From Polaribacter litorisediminis (lineage in GTDB: Bacteria > Bacteroidota > Bacteroidia > Flavobacteriales > Flavobacteriaceae), in contig NZ_CP082966.1 of NCBI RefSeq assembly GCF_019968605.1, forward strand, positions 372,001 through 436,000: a stretch of 64,000 bases of DNA, in the 5' to 3' direction. The notes below the pieces were generated by a model, which saw only the letters and a program-made list of their open reading frames with translations, did no database searches and was not told the origin of the DNA. This document shows positions 44,726 to 54,124 of this stretch, piece after piece; within the stretch, counting starts at the first letter, position 1; each line of letters opens with the position of its first letter. The position numbers and the translations under genes are program-made.

Positions 44726-45382
44726 ATGATTCGATTTCATAAAGAAGGATACAAAATAATTGTAATAACTTTCTTAATTGTAATAGCCATGATATTATTG
44801 GCTGAAAATTTCATTGATATACTTTGGTTAACAAAATCAATCCAAATTATTGCAATTGCTTTTTTAATTATTGTACTTCAGTTTTTTAGAAACCCTAAAA
44901 GGAACACCCAAATAGATGAAAATGTTATTATAGCTCCTGTAGACGGTAAAGTTGTGGTGATCGAGGAGGTTGAAGAGCCAGAATATTTTAAGGGTAAAAG
45001 AATACAAATATCAATATTTATGTCGCCAATAAATGTACATGTTACCAGATATGCTATGAGTGGTGTTGTAAAATATAGCAAATACCATCCAGGTAAATAT
45101 CTAGTGGCTTGGCATCCAAAAGCATCTACAGAAAATGAGAGAACTACGGTGGTTTTAAAAAACAAGACTTTTGGGGAAATATTATATAGACAAATTGCTG
45201 GTGCATTAGCTAAAAGAATTGTAAATTATGCCAAAGTTGGCGATAAAGTTGTGCAAGGTGAAGATGCAGGGTTCATAAAGTTTGGCTCTCGAGTAGACGT
45301 TTATTTGCCAATAGAAACTAAAATAAAGGTAAGTTTAGGAGATAAAGTTAAAGGAGGTGTCCAAGTCATTGCAGAAAAATAA
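44726..45382 (+). CDS. psd: phosphatidylserine decarboxylase family protein
   Basis: 218 residues of the short, non-proteobacterial Psd form. Two N-terminal membrane helices, APVDGKVVVIEE, MSPINVHVTRYAMSG, and the self-cleavage site KFGSRVDVYLP, where the serine becomes the pyruvoyl group. It converts phosphatidylserine to phosphatidylethanolamine, the expected main lipid. Confidence 0.93.
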   Translation: MIRFHKEGYKIIVITFLIVIAMILLAENFIDILWLTKSIQIIAIAFLIIVLQFFRNPKRNTQIDENVIIAPVDGKVVVIEEVEEPEYFKGKRIQISIFMSPINVHVTRYAMSGVVKYSKYHPGKYLVAWHPKASTENERTTVVLKNKTFGEILYRQIAGALAKRIVNYAKVGDKVVQGEDAGFIKFGSRVDVYLPIETKIKVSLGDKVKGGVQVIAEK

Positions 45383-45647
45383 TCCTATAGATTTGGATAC
45401 AGAGTTTGAAATTGCTTTCAAAGAAATATCTAAACTAAAAAAAGCAGTTGCACCAGATGTAATGCTAAAATTTTACGCATATTATAAGCAAGCCAATTTT
45501 GGTAATAAATTCTCAACCAATAGTGGTTTGGATGTGCGAAGTGCATTTAAATTTAACGCGTGGGTGCAATTAAACGGAATGGCTGCCGAAGACGCAAAAA
45601 AAGAGTATATAAAACTAGCAAATAAAATTTTAATTCATAAAAAATAA
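45357..45647 (+). CDS. acyl-CoA-binding protein
   Basis: 96 residues with the ACBP four-helix pattern: LDTEFEIAFKEISKLKKAVAPDVMLKFYAYYKQA, then FKFNAWVQLNGMAAEDAKKEYIKLANKIL. It would carry fatty acyl-CoA esters, in keeping with cdsA and psd before it. No ATG is available: GTG at 45357 overlaps the AAAGGAGG stretch (45350-45357), while TTG at 45369 lies 11 bases after it and may be the true start. Either way the frame overlaps the psd end. Confidence 0.85.
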   Translation: MSKSLQKNNPIDLDTEFEIAFKEISKLKKAVAPDVMLKFYAYYKQANFGNKFSTNSGLDVRSAFKFNAWVQLNGMAAEDAKKEYIKLANKILIHKK

Positions 45648-45653
45648 TAAATC

Positions 45654-46292
45654 ATGAAAAAAATAAGTATCATTTCTTTTTTAATCATTGCTACTGCATT
45701 TAATTTTGCAGGATGTAAATCTGACGCTAAAAAAGAAGAAAGTAAAGAAATAACAACAGAGATTGAAACACCTAAAAGTACTGCCGCTTTTGCTGTAGCA
45801 AATGCGAACAACGATATTATGTTTACGGCTTACAAAACTACCGATAAAATTGGAGTGGGTGGTTGGTTTAAAAAAGTAGATGTGCTTTCTGGAGGAGAAG
45901 GAGCTAGTGTAAAAGAAGCAATTCATAATACAGAATTTTCGATACCCGTAAGTAGTTTAATGACAAAAGACACGAGTAGAGATTATAAAATTCAGAAGTT
46001 CTTTTTTGGTGTGATGGAAAACACTGAAATGCTATCTGGTAAACTGATGATAACAGATGAAACTACAGGAGTAGCACAAATTAAAATGAACGGAATTACA
46101 CAAGATGTACCTTTTACATATACGATAGTTGATAAAACTTTTAACATGACCTCTACTATTGATGTTGAGAATTGGAAAGCTTCAGCAGCTTTAGCTTCTT
46201 TAAATAAAGTGTGTGAGCTTTTACATACAGGAGGAGATGGCGTTTCTAAGACTTGGAGTGAAGTTGCTTTAAATATTACCACTACTTTCTAA
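45654..46292 (+). CDS. YceI-like lipoprotein
   Basis: 212 residues. Lipoprotein signal ends ATAFNFAGCKSD (Cys21). The following part has the lipocalin-like YceI pattern (NNDIMFTAYKTTDKIGVGGW; HNTEFSIPVSSLMTKDTSRD; ASLNKVCELLHTGGDGVSKTW). YceI proteins bind isoprenoid-like ligands in the periplasm. It follows the ACBP gene by six bases. Confidence 0.82.
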   Translation: MKKISIISFLIIATAFNFAGCKSDAKKEESKEITTEIETPKSTAAFAVANANNDIMFTAYKTTDKIGVGGWFKKVDVLSGGEGASVKEAIHNTEFSIPVSSLMTKDTSRDYKIQKFFFGVMENTEMLSGKLMITDETTGVAQIKMNGITQDVPFTYTIVDKTFNMTSTIDVENWKASAALASLNKVCELLHTGGDGVSKTWSEVALNITTTF

Positions 46293-46297
46293 AAAAT

Positions 46298-47173
46298 TTA
46301 TAAAGCATTCAATGCTTTTTTAAGCGTTTTAAATCGGAAAGAATAGCCATTCTTTTCGATTTTTTTTGCTGAAATTCTACTGCCCTCTAATAATATAATG
46401 GATAGCTCACCAAATAATAGTTTTAGCATAAAACTAGGAACACAAATACCAATATAAGGTCTGTTCAGGCTTTTTGCTAGTGCTTTTGAAAAAGTAATAC
46501 TGGTGTGATGTTCTGGCGCAACGGCGTTAAAAATGCCTTTTAAGTTACCTTCAATTGCTTGGATGTACATGTAGCATAAATCATCCAAATGAATCCAAGG
46601 TACATATTGCTTTCCTGAACCTATTGGAGATATTACAGGTAATTTCATTTTTTCTAAGGCACCTCCTTGTTTAGATAAAACAATACCAGTTCTTAAAATC
46701 GTAACAGGGATGTTTAATCCTTCAAATTGATGTGCAGCGTCTTCCCATTTTTGGCAAACTTCACCTAAAAAATCATTACCCACTGGGTCTGACTCTTTAA
46801 AAATAGTTTGGGTGGTGATGGCTCCATAATACCCAATGCCTGAAGCGGAGATAAAACCTTTTAGGTGAATCTTGTTTTCTTTAATTGTCTTAAAAAGTAA
46901 ATTGGCAGTTTGCACTCTGCTATCAATGATCACTTTTTTTCGTTCATAAGTCCAACGTTTATCTGCAATTCCTGCGCCGGCTAAATGAATCACATAATCG
47001 GTGTTTTCGAATGCTTTTTGATCAACATAATTTTTAGCGATATCCCATTTAAATTCATTTTTGTTTTTGGGGTTTCTGCTCAAAATTATAACTTCATGCT
47101 TTTTATCGATCAACATTTTTGTAAGTCTCGTGCCTACTAAACCTGTGCCTCCTGTAATTAGTATTTTTGCCAT
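46298..47173 (-). CDS. TIGR01777-family epimerase-like oxidoreductase
   Basis: 291 residues. Extended SDR fold with ILITGGTGLVGTRLTKMLI, VIHLAGAGIADKRWTYERKK and the C-terminal DUF1731-type region (SLNRPYIGICVPSFMLKLLFGE). Similar to E. coli YfcH, for which no substrate is established. Convergent with the YceI gene. Confidence 0.92.
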   Translation of the reverse strand: MAKILITGGTGLVGTRLTKMLIDKKHEVIILSRNPKNKNEFKWDIAKNYVDQKAFENTDYVIHLAGAGIADKRWTYERKKVIIDSRVQTANLLFKTIKENKIHLKGFISASGIGYYGAITTQTIFKESDPVGNDFLGEVCQKWEDAAHQFEGLNIPVTILRTGIVLSKQGGALEKMKLPVISPIGSGKQYVPWIHLDDLCYMYIQAIEGNLKGIFNAVAPEHHTSITFSKALAKSLNRPYIGICVPSFMLKLLFGELSIILLEGSRISAKKIEKNGYSFRFKTLKKALNAL

Positions 47174-47187
47174 AGGGTAAAGATAAA

Positions 47188-47219
47188 AAAAACCGTAATC
47201 GAAACGATTACGGTTTTCA
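47188..47219 (-). terminator. terminator of the large metalloprotease gene
   Basis: AAAACCGTAATCG and CGATTACGGTTTT, 13-bp stem with AAA loop; it lies between the metalloprotease stop and the start of the next gene on the same strand. Confidence 0.85.
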
Positions 47220-47236
47220 TAAATATTTATGAATGC

Positions 47237-49855
47237 TTATTTAATTTCTTTCATAGCATTGGTAATTAATGTTTTTAAGTGATTTTTGTGTGCTTTTGTA
47301 GCCAAATCGCCTGTGCCATTACTTACCCATTTTTTAATCGTATTTAAATTATAAATTGCCATTGATTTTGATGCAATAGAAAATCTATTACTCGCTTTGC
47401 CTGTAATCATATCAATCAATCGTTTTGTGTAAACAGCTTGTAAATTTTGACGGAAAGAATTGATACTTCCATACACATCTGGTTTAAACATCATATTATT
47501 TAAGTCAGACATAAACGTTTCTAGTTTGTATTCATTTCCATACAATGCAGAGTTTGATACTCTTTGTAGGGTATTTGGATGCATTAAATGCGCTAAAATA
47601 CTTGTTTGATAGGATAAAACTTGCTCATGAATTTTTGGGTCTTCTGGACCTCCAAAGAAATTGTATCCTCTTCTTTGTTTTGCTAAATAATTATAAACGT
47701 CATTTGGAGTATCAAAAGCATCAGGAGCAAAAATGTATTTTTTTAATGCACTCATAGCTCTTTTTTGGTCTGATAAACTTACGGGAGTATACGGTTGTGT
47801 TCCTCCTTCTTGACCAAATGTAGCTCTATCAACATACACACCACCAATAAACCTAGAAACAACACCACCTGCAATTCTAGTTTGGCTATGAAGTGTGTTA
47901 TAAGCTCTTCTTAAATCTTCATAGGTTTCACCTTCTTTTAAGAATTTTGGTTTTAGTTCTTTCATCATGGCGTTTACCAACTCAAATCTGTTCATAGAAT
48001 AGGTTATTGGATCGTTAGATAAATCACCAATCATTACTCTAGGATCTATTGCTTTTCCTGGAGAACGCATGTCATCTGCATCATTACCAAAAATAAGTTG
48101 CGGTTCTGTAGACTTTTCTAAAAGTGCATCTTTTTCAGATTCATTGCTAAAAGGAGTGTATCCAAATTGTATCGCCCAAACATCATAAGGCCCAACAGAC
48201 ATGTCATAATATTGCCCTTGTTTGCTTCTGTCGTTGGTAATGTTAATTCCGGCATAATCCATCACTGAACCAGTTAATGCTTTTCCTTTGATAAAGTCTG
48301 CATCTGCTAATTGCTCTGGCGAAAATAATTGACTCGCTTTCATATTATGATTTAAACCAAGTGTATGACCAACTTCGTGCATAATCAAAGATTTCATGCC
48401 TTCTTTTTTAATAGCTTCCATCTCTAAATCCGAAGCTCCAGAAGCTTGTAAAACAGCAGTTCCTAATTGTAAATTTTCATGCATTATATGCCCTGCAGAA
48501 CAGTACATATGGTTTCCTTTTTGCGTATATTTTTCAGCCTCTAATTCTTCAAGAGTTGCTACTTTCATATTAGATGCTGCAGAATTGTATAATTTGTCTG
48601 CAAAAACTCTATTGGTAAAATGAACAAACTCTAGCATAATGTCTGAGCCTAAAATTTCTCCAGTTCTTGGGTTTACAAAACTTGGTCCATATCCCCCAAA
48701 AGGAGGATTTGGAGAAGACGTCCATCGTAATACATTGTAACGAACATCACCTGCATCCCAATCTGCATCATTGGGTTGCACTTTTACAACCATTGCATTT
48801 TTAAAGCCAGCTTTTTCAAAAGCTATATTCCATGCTAAAACACCTTCTTTTATAGTTTCTCTCCATTCTAAAGGCGTTGTATTTTCTATCCACCAAGTAA
48901 TAGGAGTAACAGGTTCAGATAGTTTTGCAGAAGGATCTTTTTTAACAAGTCTCCATCTATGAATCATATCTCTATAATTAATAGTTTCTGTAGTCGTCAT
49001 GTCATTCGTCTCCGTTAAAAAATAGCCTACTCTCGCATCATCCATTCTAACATCATAACCTTCTTCTGGCATATTCATAAATGTATGAAAAACTTTAATG
49101 GATACGTTTCTACCATCAGTAATGGCAGCAGAACCTCCATTTAAAACAGTAGGATTATTATAAACATATTCCGTTTTTACATTGGTGTTTTCTGGATAGT
49201 TTTTAATAGCATTAATTTTTGATTTTGCTTTATCGAATCTGCCTAAACTAAATGAAAAAGGAGATTGGCCAGGGCGTCTTGGACTTTTAATTGTTATAAA
49301 CGTTTCTGATAAGAAAAGACCTGTAGCATCAATTAAATGCTCACCTTTTTCATCATCACTTGCTAAAATTTTACCACTTGCAATCACAGCATCACTTATG
49401 TTGGCTTCAGCAGCTTTCGCAAGGGGACTATCTTTATCAAAATAAAAGGATGTATTTGGGGCAATAAAATCTAACTTATTAAAATATTTGTTAATGTGAA
49501 ACACGCTAGAACCTTTGTAAGAACCTCTGTAAGCGTTTGCTTCTGTAACACCATCTGCAATTTGTGCAAAATAGATAAAGTCTTTATCTAATTGGTCTTC
49601 TTTAACGAGTAGTTTAACATCACCCGTAATGGTATCTTGAAAAATAGTAAATAAACCTTCAATTTTTTTGCTGCTTTTTGTTAAATCAGCAATAGATTTT
49701 TCTTTTTTCTTTGGTTTTGGAGCGGGCTTAGAAGTTTGTTCTTTCTTTTTTTCCTTTTTCCAGAACTGAGCATTTGAATCTTGAATTCCTGCAATAGCAA
49801 GCGTTAAGAACAAAGAGCAGAAAATTCGTAGCTCTCTAGACTTTAATGTTTTCAT
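47237..49855 (-). CDS. secreted zinc metalloprotease (DUF5117/DUF5118 type)
   Basis: 872 residues with a signal peptide (LFLTLAIAGIQDSNAQF) and a lysine-rich linker. The zinc site HEVGHTLGLNH is near residue 490 with GSVMDYAGIN after it, as in metzincins. N-terminal part (about 60-300) is DUF5117/5118-like (TSFYFDKDSPLAKA). In Bacteroidetes these proteins are large periplasmic or surface peptidases. Single gene. Confidence 0.9.
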   Translation of the reverse strand: MKTLKSRELRIFCSLFLTLAIAGIQDSNAQFWKKEKKKEQTSKPAPKPKKKEKSIADLTKSSKKIEGLFTIFQDTITGDVKLLVKEDQLDKDFIYFAQIADGVTEANAYRGSYKGSSVFHINKYFNKLDFIAPNTSFYFDKDSPLAKAAEANISDAVIASGKILASDDEKGEHLIDATGLFLSETFITIKSPRRPGQSPFSFSLGRFDKAKSKINAIKNYPENTNVKTEYVYNNPTVLNGGSAAITDGRNVSIKVFHTFMNMPEEGYDVRMDDARVGYFLTETNDMTTTETINYRDMIHRWRLVKKDPSAKLSEPVTPITWWIENTTPLEWRETIKEGVLAWNIAFEKAGFKNAMVVKVQPNDADWDAGDVRYNVLRWTSSPNPPFGGYGPSFVNPRTGEILGSDIMLEFVHFTNRVFADKLYNSAASNMKVATLEELEAEKYTQKGNHMYCSAGHIMHENLQLGTAVLQASGASDLEMEAIKKEGMKSLIMHEVGHTLGLNHNMKASQLFSPEQLADADFIKGKALTGSVMDYAGINITNDRSKQGQYYDMSVGPYDVWAIQFGYTPFSNESEKDALLEKSTEPQLIFGNDADDMRSPGKAIDPRVMIGDLSNDPITYSMNRFELVNAMMKELKPKFLKEGETYEDLRRAYNTLHSQTRIAGGVVSRFIGGVYVDRATFGQEGGTQPYTPVSLSDQKRAMSALKKYIFAPDAFDTPNDVYNYLAKQRRGYNFFGGPEDPKIHEQVLSYQTSILAHLMHPNTLQRVSNSALYGNEYKLETFMSDLNNMMFKPDVYGSINSFRQNLQAVYTKRLIDMITGKASNRFSIASKSMAIYNLNTIKKWVSNGTGDLATKAHKNHLKTLITNAMKEIK

Positions 49856-50068
49856 ATAATGGGTTTTAAATTTGATTAGGCTTCCAAGATACTTTTTAAG
49901 TGAGGATCGTATTGTTAATTTTATGATAATTTTTACTAAAATTTGAATTTTATTTTTTTTCTAAAAATGCAATTGTGACTAAATAAAATCAATTTAAATA
50001 ATACGGATATCTATTAAAGCAATGTTAATGTTTTTTAAAGAATAGAATAAAGCCGTATTTTTATCCTG

Positions 50069-51190
50069 ATGAAAAACAATAAAAAACGCAGAGGATTCGT
50101 GTTCAAAACTTATGAAGCTAAGAACGAATCTCCTTTTGAAAAATTATTTGAGATTTTTAAAGAGTTAATTACGCACACTTCTGGCGATTTTGATGAAGCT
50201 ATAGATTGGTTGCGATCCTTGGATAAGGAATATAATTTAACCGATGAAAATTACACAATTGATGATTTCATTGAAGATTTAAAGAAGAAAGGTTACATTA
50301 AAGAAGAAATAAAAGCAGATGGAACAGGAGGAACTAAAATAACTCCAAAAACAGAGCGTGCCATTCGTCAACAAGCATTAAATCAAATTTTTGGTAAAAT
50401 AAAGAGAAGCGGCGCAGGAAACCATAAAAGTAAATCTTCAGGCATAGGAGATGAGCACACAGGCGATTTTAGAGCCTATCAATTTGGTGATTCGTTAGAT
50501 AAAATTTCTGTAACTGAAAGTATAAGAAATGCGCAAGTAAATAACGGAATCGATAATTTTAGGCTCACAGAAAACGATTTGGTTGTGGAGGATACCATGC
50601 ATAAAAGCCAAATGAGTACTATTTTAATGATTGATATTAGCCATTCCATGATTTTATATGGTGAAGATAGAATTACGCCAGCCAAAAAAGTAGCCATGGC
50701 GTTGGCAGAATTAATTACTACTCGTTATCCGAAAGATACGTTAGATATTATTGTTTTTGGAAACGATGCGTGGCCTATAAAAATTAAAGATTTACCCTAT
50801 TTACAAGTAGGTCCTTATCATACAAACACCGTTGCAGGTTTGCAATTAGCCATGGATTTATTGCGTAGAAAAAGAAATACCAATAAACAAATATTTATGA
50901 TTACTGACGGAAAACCAAGTTGCTTGCGTTTACCAGACGGTCAGTATTATAAAAACAGTAACGGTTTAGATGCGTATATTGTTGATAAATGTTACGGAAT
51001 GGCGCAGCAAGCCAGAAAATTACACATTCCGATTACTACTTTTATGATTGCACAAGATCCTTATTTAATGCAGTTTGTAAAAGCTTTTACAAAAGCAAAT
51101 CAAGGAAAAGCATTTTATACCGGATTAAAAGGTTTAGGAGAAATGATTTTTGAAGATTACGAAACCAATAGAAAGAAAAGGATAAAATAA
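50069..51190 (+). CDS. vWA-domain protein
   Basis: 373 residues. The vWA domain (about 185-370) carries the metal site DISHS (ILMIDISHSMILYGED) and TRYPKDTLDIIVFGNDAWPI, then MITDGKPSC. The first 150 residues are helical and charged, with a glycine/lysine-rich part (RSGAGNHKSKSSG). With the downstream AAA gene it forms a MoxR/vWA chaperone pair, like YehL/YehP or magnesium-chelatase pairs. Confidence 0.88.
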   Translation: MKNNKKRRGFVFKTYEAKNESPFEKLFEIFKELITHTSGDFDEAIDWLRSLDKEYNLTDENYTIDDFIEDLKKKGYIKEEIKADGTGGTKITPKTERAIRQQALNQIFGKIKRSGAGNHKSKSSGIGDEHTGDFRAYQFGDSLDKISVTESIRNAQVNNGIDNFRLTENDLVVEDTMHKSQMSTILMIDISHSMILYGEDRITPAKKVAMALAELITTRYPKDTLDIIVFGNDAWPIKIKDLPYLQVGPYHTNTVAGLQLAMDLLRRKRNTNKQIFMITDGKPSCLRLPDGQYYKNSNGLDAYIVDKCYGMAQQARKLHIPITTFMIAQDPYLMQFVKAFTKANQGKAFYTGLKGLGEMIFEDYETNRKKRIK

Positions 51191-51211
51191 ATCCCATCTG
51201 CCTTTTAGGCA

Positions 51212-51315
51212 TCTTCCCAAAGGGAAGAGTTGAGTAAGTTTGAGGAAAGAAAATGAAAATAAATAATTATTAACATACAAATAAACACAACAGTGTTTCC
51301 TTTCCTTTGGAAAGG
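51212..51315. repeat. two small hairpins between vWA and AAA genes
   Basis: TCTTCCC-AAA-GGGAAGA (51212-51228) and CCTTTCC-TTT-GGAAAGG (51299-51315) are perfect 7-bp stems with 3-base loops. The loop and stem of the second are near complements of the first. REP-like or mRNA-processing signals are possible. Confidence 0.5.
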
Positions 51316-51330
51316 ATTAAGGATAGGAAT

Positions 51331-52797
51331 ATGAATTTACAAAGTATAGTTACACTTGGAGAATTAGTAAAATCAGGATACAAATCAAAATCAATTAAAG
51401 ACGAGTTAAGAGAAAACTTAATCAGTAAAATGATGAGTAAAGAAACTGTTTTTAAAGGGATTCATGGATATGAAAATACGGTAATTCCTGAGTTAGAAAG
51501 AGCTATTTTAAGCAAACACAATATCAATTTATTAGGATTAAGAGGACAAGCTAAAACACGTTTAGCAAGATTGATGGTGAATTTATTAGATGAATATATA
51601 CCCGTGGTGGAAGGTTCAGAAATAAATGATGATCCGCTAAATCCGATTTCAAGATTTGCCATTGAACTGATCAAAGAAAAAGGAGATGAAACGCCGATTT
51701 ATTGGTTGCACAGAGATGAACGCTTTGCCGAAAAATTAGCAACGCCAGATGTAACAGTTGCCGATATTATTGGGGACGTAGATCCTATAAAAGCGGCCAA
51801 TTTAAAGTTGAGTTATGCAGATGATCGAGTACTACATTACGGAATGATTCCGAGAGCAAATCGATGTATTTTTGTAATCAATGAATTGCCAGATTTGCAA
51901 GCTAGAATTCAGGTTGCCTTGTTTAATATTTTACAAGAAGGTGATATCCAAATCCGTGGATTTAAAATGCGATTAAATTTAGATATGCAGTTTGTGTTTA
52001 CGGCAAATCCAGAAGATTATACCAACAGAGGTAGCATCGTAACTCCTTTAAAAGATAGAATTGGTTCGCAAATTTTAACACATTATCCAGAAGATATAGA
52101 AACGGCAAAAACAATTACGCAGCAAGAAACTGATAAGGCAAGTTCTCAAAAAGAGTTTATTCAGGTTCCTGAATTGGCGAGAGATTTGTTAGAGCAAATT
52201 GTTTTTGAAGCTAGAGATAGTGAATTTATTGACGCTAAAAGTGGTGTAAGTGCAAGATTGAGTATTACTGCTTTCGAAAATTTATTGAGCACAGCAGAAA
52301 GAAGAGCATTGCTTTCTGGGGATTCTAAAACAATGATACGTTTAAGTGATTTTGACGGAATTATTCCGGCAATTACGGGTAAAGTAGAGTTGGTTTATGA
52401 AGGCGAACAAGAAGGTGCTGAAGCGGTTGCGGAAACACTAATTAAAAATGCTATCAAAAAATTATTCCCATCGTATTTTCCTGAAATTAAGAAATTACAA
52501 AAACAAGATGTAGAAACTCCTTATGATGATATTGTATCCTGGTTTTTTAATGCGGATGAGGATTTTGAATTATTAGATGAATTTACAGAAGCACAGTACA
52601 AGAATGAACTTGATAAAATTAAACCTTTAGATGTTTTTCTTACAGAGCATCAACCTAATATGAATATGGAGGATGCTTATTTTGTAAAAGAGTTTTTATT
52701 GTGGGCGTTAGTTGAGTTTAAAAAGTTGAGCAAACATCGATTTACAGAAGGCACTCAATTTAAAGATCCGTATGGGAGTTTTATAAGCGGACTTTAG
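51331..52797 (+). CDS. MoxR-type AAA ATPase (magnesium-chelatase-like)
   Basis: 488 residues from the ATG at 51331 (MNLQSIVTLGELVKSGYKSK); a longer start at 51307 is disfavoured. Walker A reads GLRGQAKTRLARL, an unusual Gln-Ala instead of the normal Gly-Thr-type loop; Walker B is CIFVINELPDL. Sensor region VFTANPEDYTNRGSIVTPLKDR. It works with the vWA protein as an ATP-driven chaperone or insertase. The C-terminal 150 residues are acidic and helical. Confidence 0.87.
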   Translation: MNLQSIVTLGELVKSGYKSKSIKDELRENLISKMMSKETVFKGIHGYENTVIPELERAILSKHNINLLGLRGQAKTRLARLMVNLLDEYIPVVEGSEINDDPLNPISRFAIELIKEKGDETPIYWLHRDERFAEKLATPDVTVADIIGDVDPIKAANLKLSYADDRVLHYGMIPRANRCIFVINELPDLQARIQVALFNILQEGDIQIRGFKMRLNLDMQFVFTANPEDYTNRGSIVTPLKDRIGSQILTHYPEDIETAKTITQQETDKASSQKEFIQVPELARDLLEQIVFEARDSEFIDAKSGVSARLSITAFENLLSTAERRALLSGDSKTMIRLSDFDGIIPAITGKVELVYEGEQEGAEAVAETLIKNAIKKLFPSYFPEIKKLQKQDVETPYDDIVSWFFNADEDFELLDEFTEAQYKNELDKIKPLDVFLTEHQPNMNMEDAYFVKEFLLWALVEFKKLSKHRFTEGTQFKDPYGSFISGL

Positions 52798-52818
52798 GAA
52801 ATCGAATATTTTTTTTTG

Positions 52819-52854
52819 AACCCTTTCTGATTTTAAAGTTAGAAAGGGTTTTTT
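52819..52854 (+). terminator. terminator of vWA/AAA operon
   Basis: AACCCTTTCT and AGAAAGGGTT, 10-bp stem, followed by TTTTTGC. Confidence 0.85.
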
Positions 52855-52918
52855 GCATTGAAAATTAAAGTCTTGCCTATTTTTATAACAATTTTAGAAC
52901 ATGCATAATATGCGGTAT

Positions 52919-53083
52919 TTATATCAATTCTGCATTGAAATGACCATAATAAAACGCCCTTTTTTCCTTTCTATTTCAAAATAAGAAGAAACTGTAACGA
53001 ATGCTATGCTTTATTTTTCAATTTTCTATAAAGAAAAAAATCATCATTTTATTTTACAGTAATTTCAAAATAGAATTGGTATT
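52919..53083. mobile_element. inverted-repeat element (MITE-like), copy C
   Basis: Ends TTATATCAATTCTGCATTGA and TTTCAAAATAGAATTGGTAT are inverted. Shares AATAAAACGCCC, GAATGCTATGCTT and ATCATCATTTTATTTTAC with the other copies, but its ends are the most diverged. Confidence 0.75.
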
Positions 53084-53139
53084 AAATTTAACAAAGTGCT
53101 TCGTGTAAGCATTCTTACAGATAGTTGTTAACACTAAAA

Positions 53140-53183
53140 TTGACGCTGAAAATAGTAGTAGAATAAATTTTTTTCAGCGTCAA
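53140..53183 (-). terminator. terminator of hypothetical secreted protein gene
   Basis: TTGACGCTGAAAA and TTTTCAGCGTCAA make a 13-bp stem; minus-strand sequence after it is TTTTAGTG. The loop is 18 bases. Confidence 0.7.
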
Positions 53184-53208
53184 TAAGAAAAGAAGACAAA
53201 AAAACTAC

Positions 53209-53826
53209 TTAAAAATTAAAAGCTAATAAGTTTAAACTATTTGATAAAGTTTTATCCAAAACTGTTTTAAAAGGATTGTTTATAAAAGAATATATATTGT
53301 TACCAATTTGTAATTCTAAATCTTCAGAAATAGTATGTTTTACGTTAAGAATATCTACCAACTCAGGATAATTACTAGAATATTCTAAATTTTTATCACC
53401 ATACGTTATAGCTTCAGCGATCAATTCATCTTGTATTATTTTAGAAGAAATCAATTTATTTATAAATTTTTGATTGGCTACTATGATGATGCTTTTTTTA
53501 GATGCTGAGCTTTCTTTAGAAGATGCAACCTCTTCAATAATTAAAAATTTAGTTTTAGCGTTTTTATCTAAATCAGAAAGTAAAGAAGTTAAACTTTTAT
53601 CATTAATTTCTTTTAAAGAAAATTTACCTTCATTAACATTAATTCTCTTTTCAAATTCTATTGGAACTACCTCTTGAAATTTTAATAATTTGGCATCTTC
53701 CATTGTTGTTAAAGAGAAGGCTGTCTTATTTTCGTTATTAAATACTTCTATTGCATTCGAAGAGTTTTCTTGTGCAAAGGAGATTGAAACTAGTACTGTA
53801 AAACAAATAGATAGTATATTTTTCAT
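53209..53826 (-). CDS. hypothetical secreted protein
   Basis: 205 residues with a signal peptide (ICFTVLVSISFAQE). The rest is soluble and has no cysteine beyond the signal. The middle contains KTKFLIIEEVASSKESSASK and a following beta strand (KSIIIVANQKF). No family recognised. It is monocistronic with TATATTTG promoter box at 53847-53854 and a terminator. Confidence 0.7.
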   Translation of the reverse strand: MKNILSICFTVLVSISFAQENSSNAIEVFNNENKTAFSLTTMEDAKLLKFQEVVPIEFEKRINVNEGKFSLKEINDKSLTSLLSDLDKNAKTKFLIIEEVASSKESSASKKSIIIVANQKFINKLISSKIIQDELIAEAITYGDKNLEYSSNYPELVDILNVKHTISEDLELQIGNNIYSFINNPFKTVLDKTLSNSLNLLAFNF

Positions 53827-53846
53827 AATCGGTAGTTTATATTACA

Positions 53847-53854
53847 AATATAAT
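53847..53854 (-). promoter_or_regulatory. -7 promoter box of the hypothetical secreted protein gene
   Basis: TATATTTG on the minus strand, 20 bp before the ATG at 53826. Confidence 0.45.
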
Positions 53855-54124
53855 AGTAATACTTTCATTTTTGAAAATATAAATTTTGGTTTAACATATT
53901 TTTAACCTTTTTTGTAGTAGGCAAAAAGGGTGAAATCGAGATTATAAATTTTACAATATTCTTATTTTTAGTATGCTATATTCTGTTTATTATATTTATC
54001 ACATATTAAAAATAGGACTATGATAAAAGTATAGAAGCCAAGACAAATTAGTTCGGTATGAGTTTATTTATCATATAAAATTTCCATAATTTGGGGGTTT
54101 AGAGATAATTTTAAAATATATTTT

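Larger units (their letters stand above)
52798..53208. other. gene-free interval with two terminators and a MITE-like element
   Basis: Terminator at 52819-52854, inverted-repeat element copy C at 52919-53083 and the terminator at 53140-53183. Nothing else seen. Confidence 0.75.
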
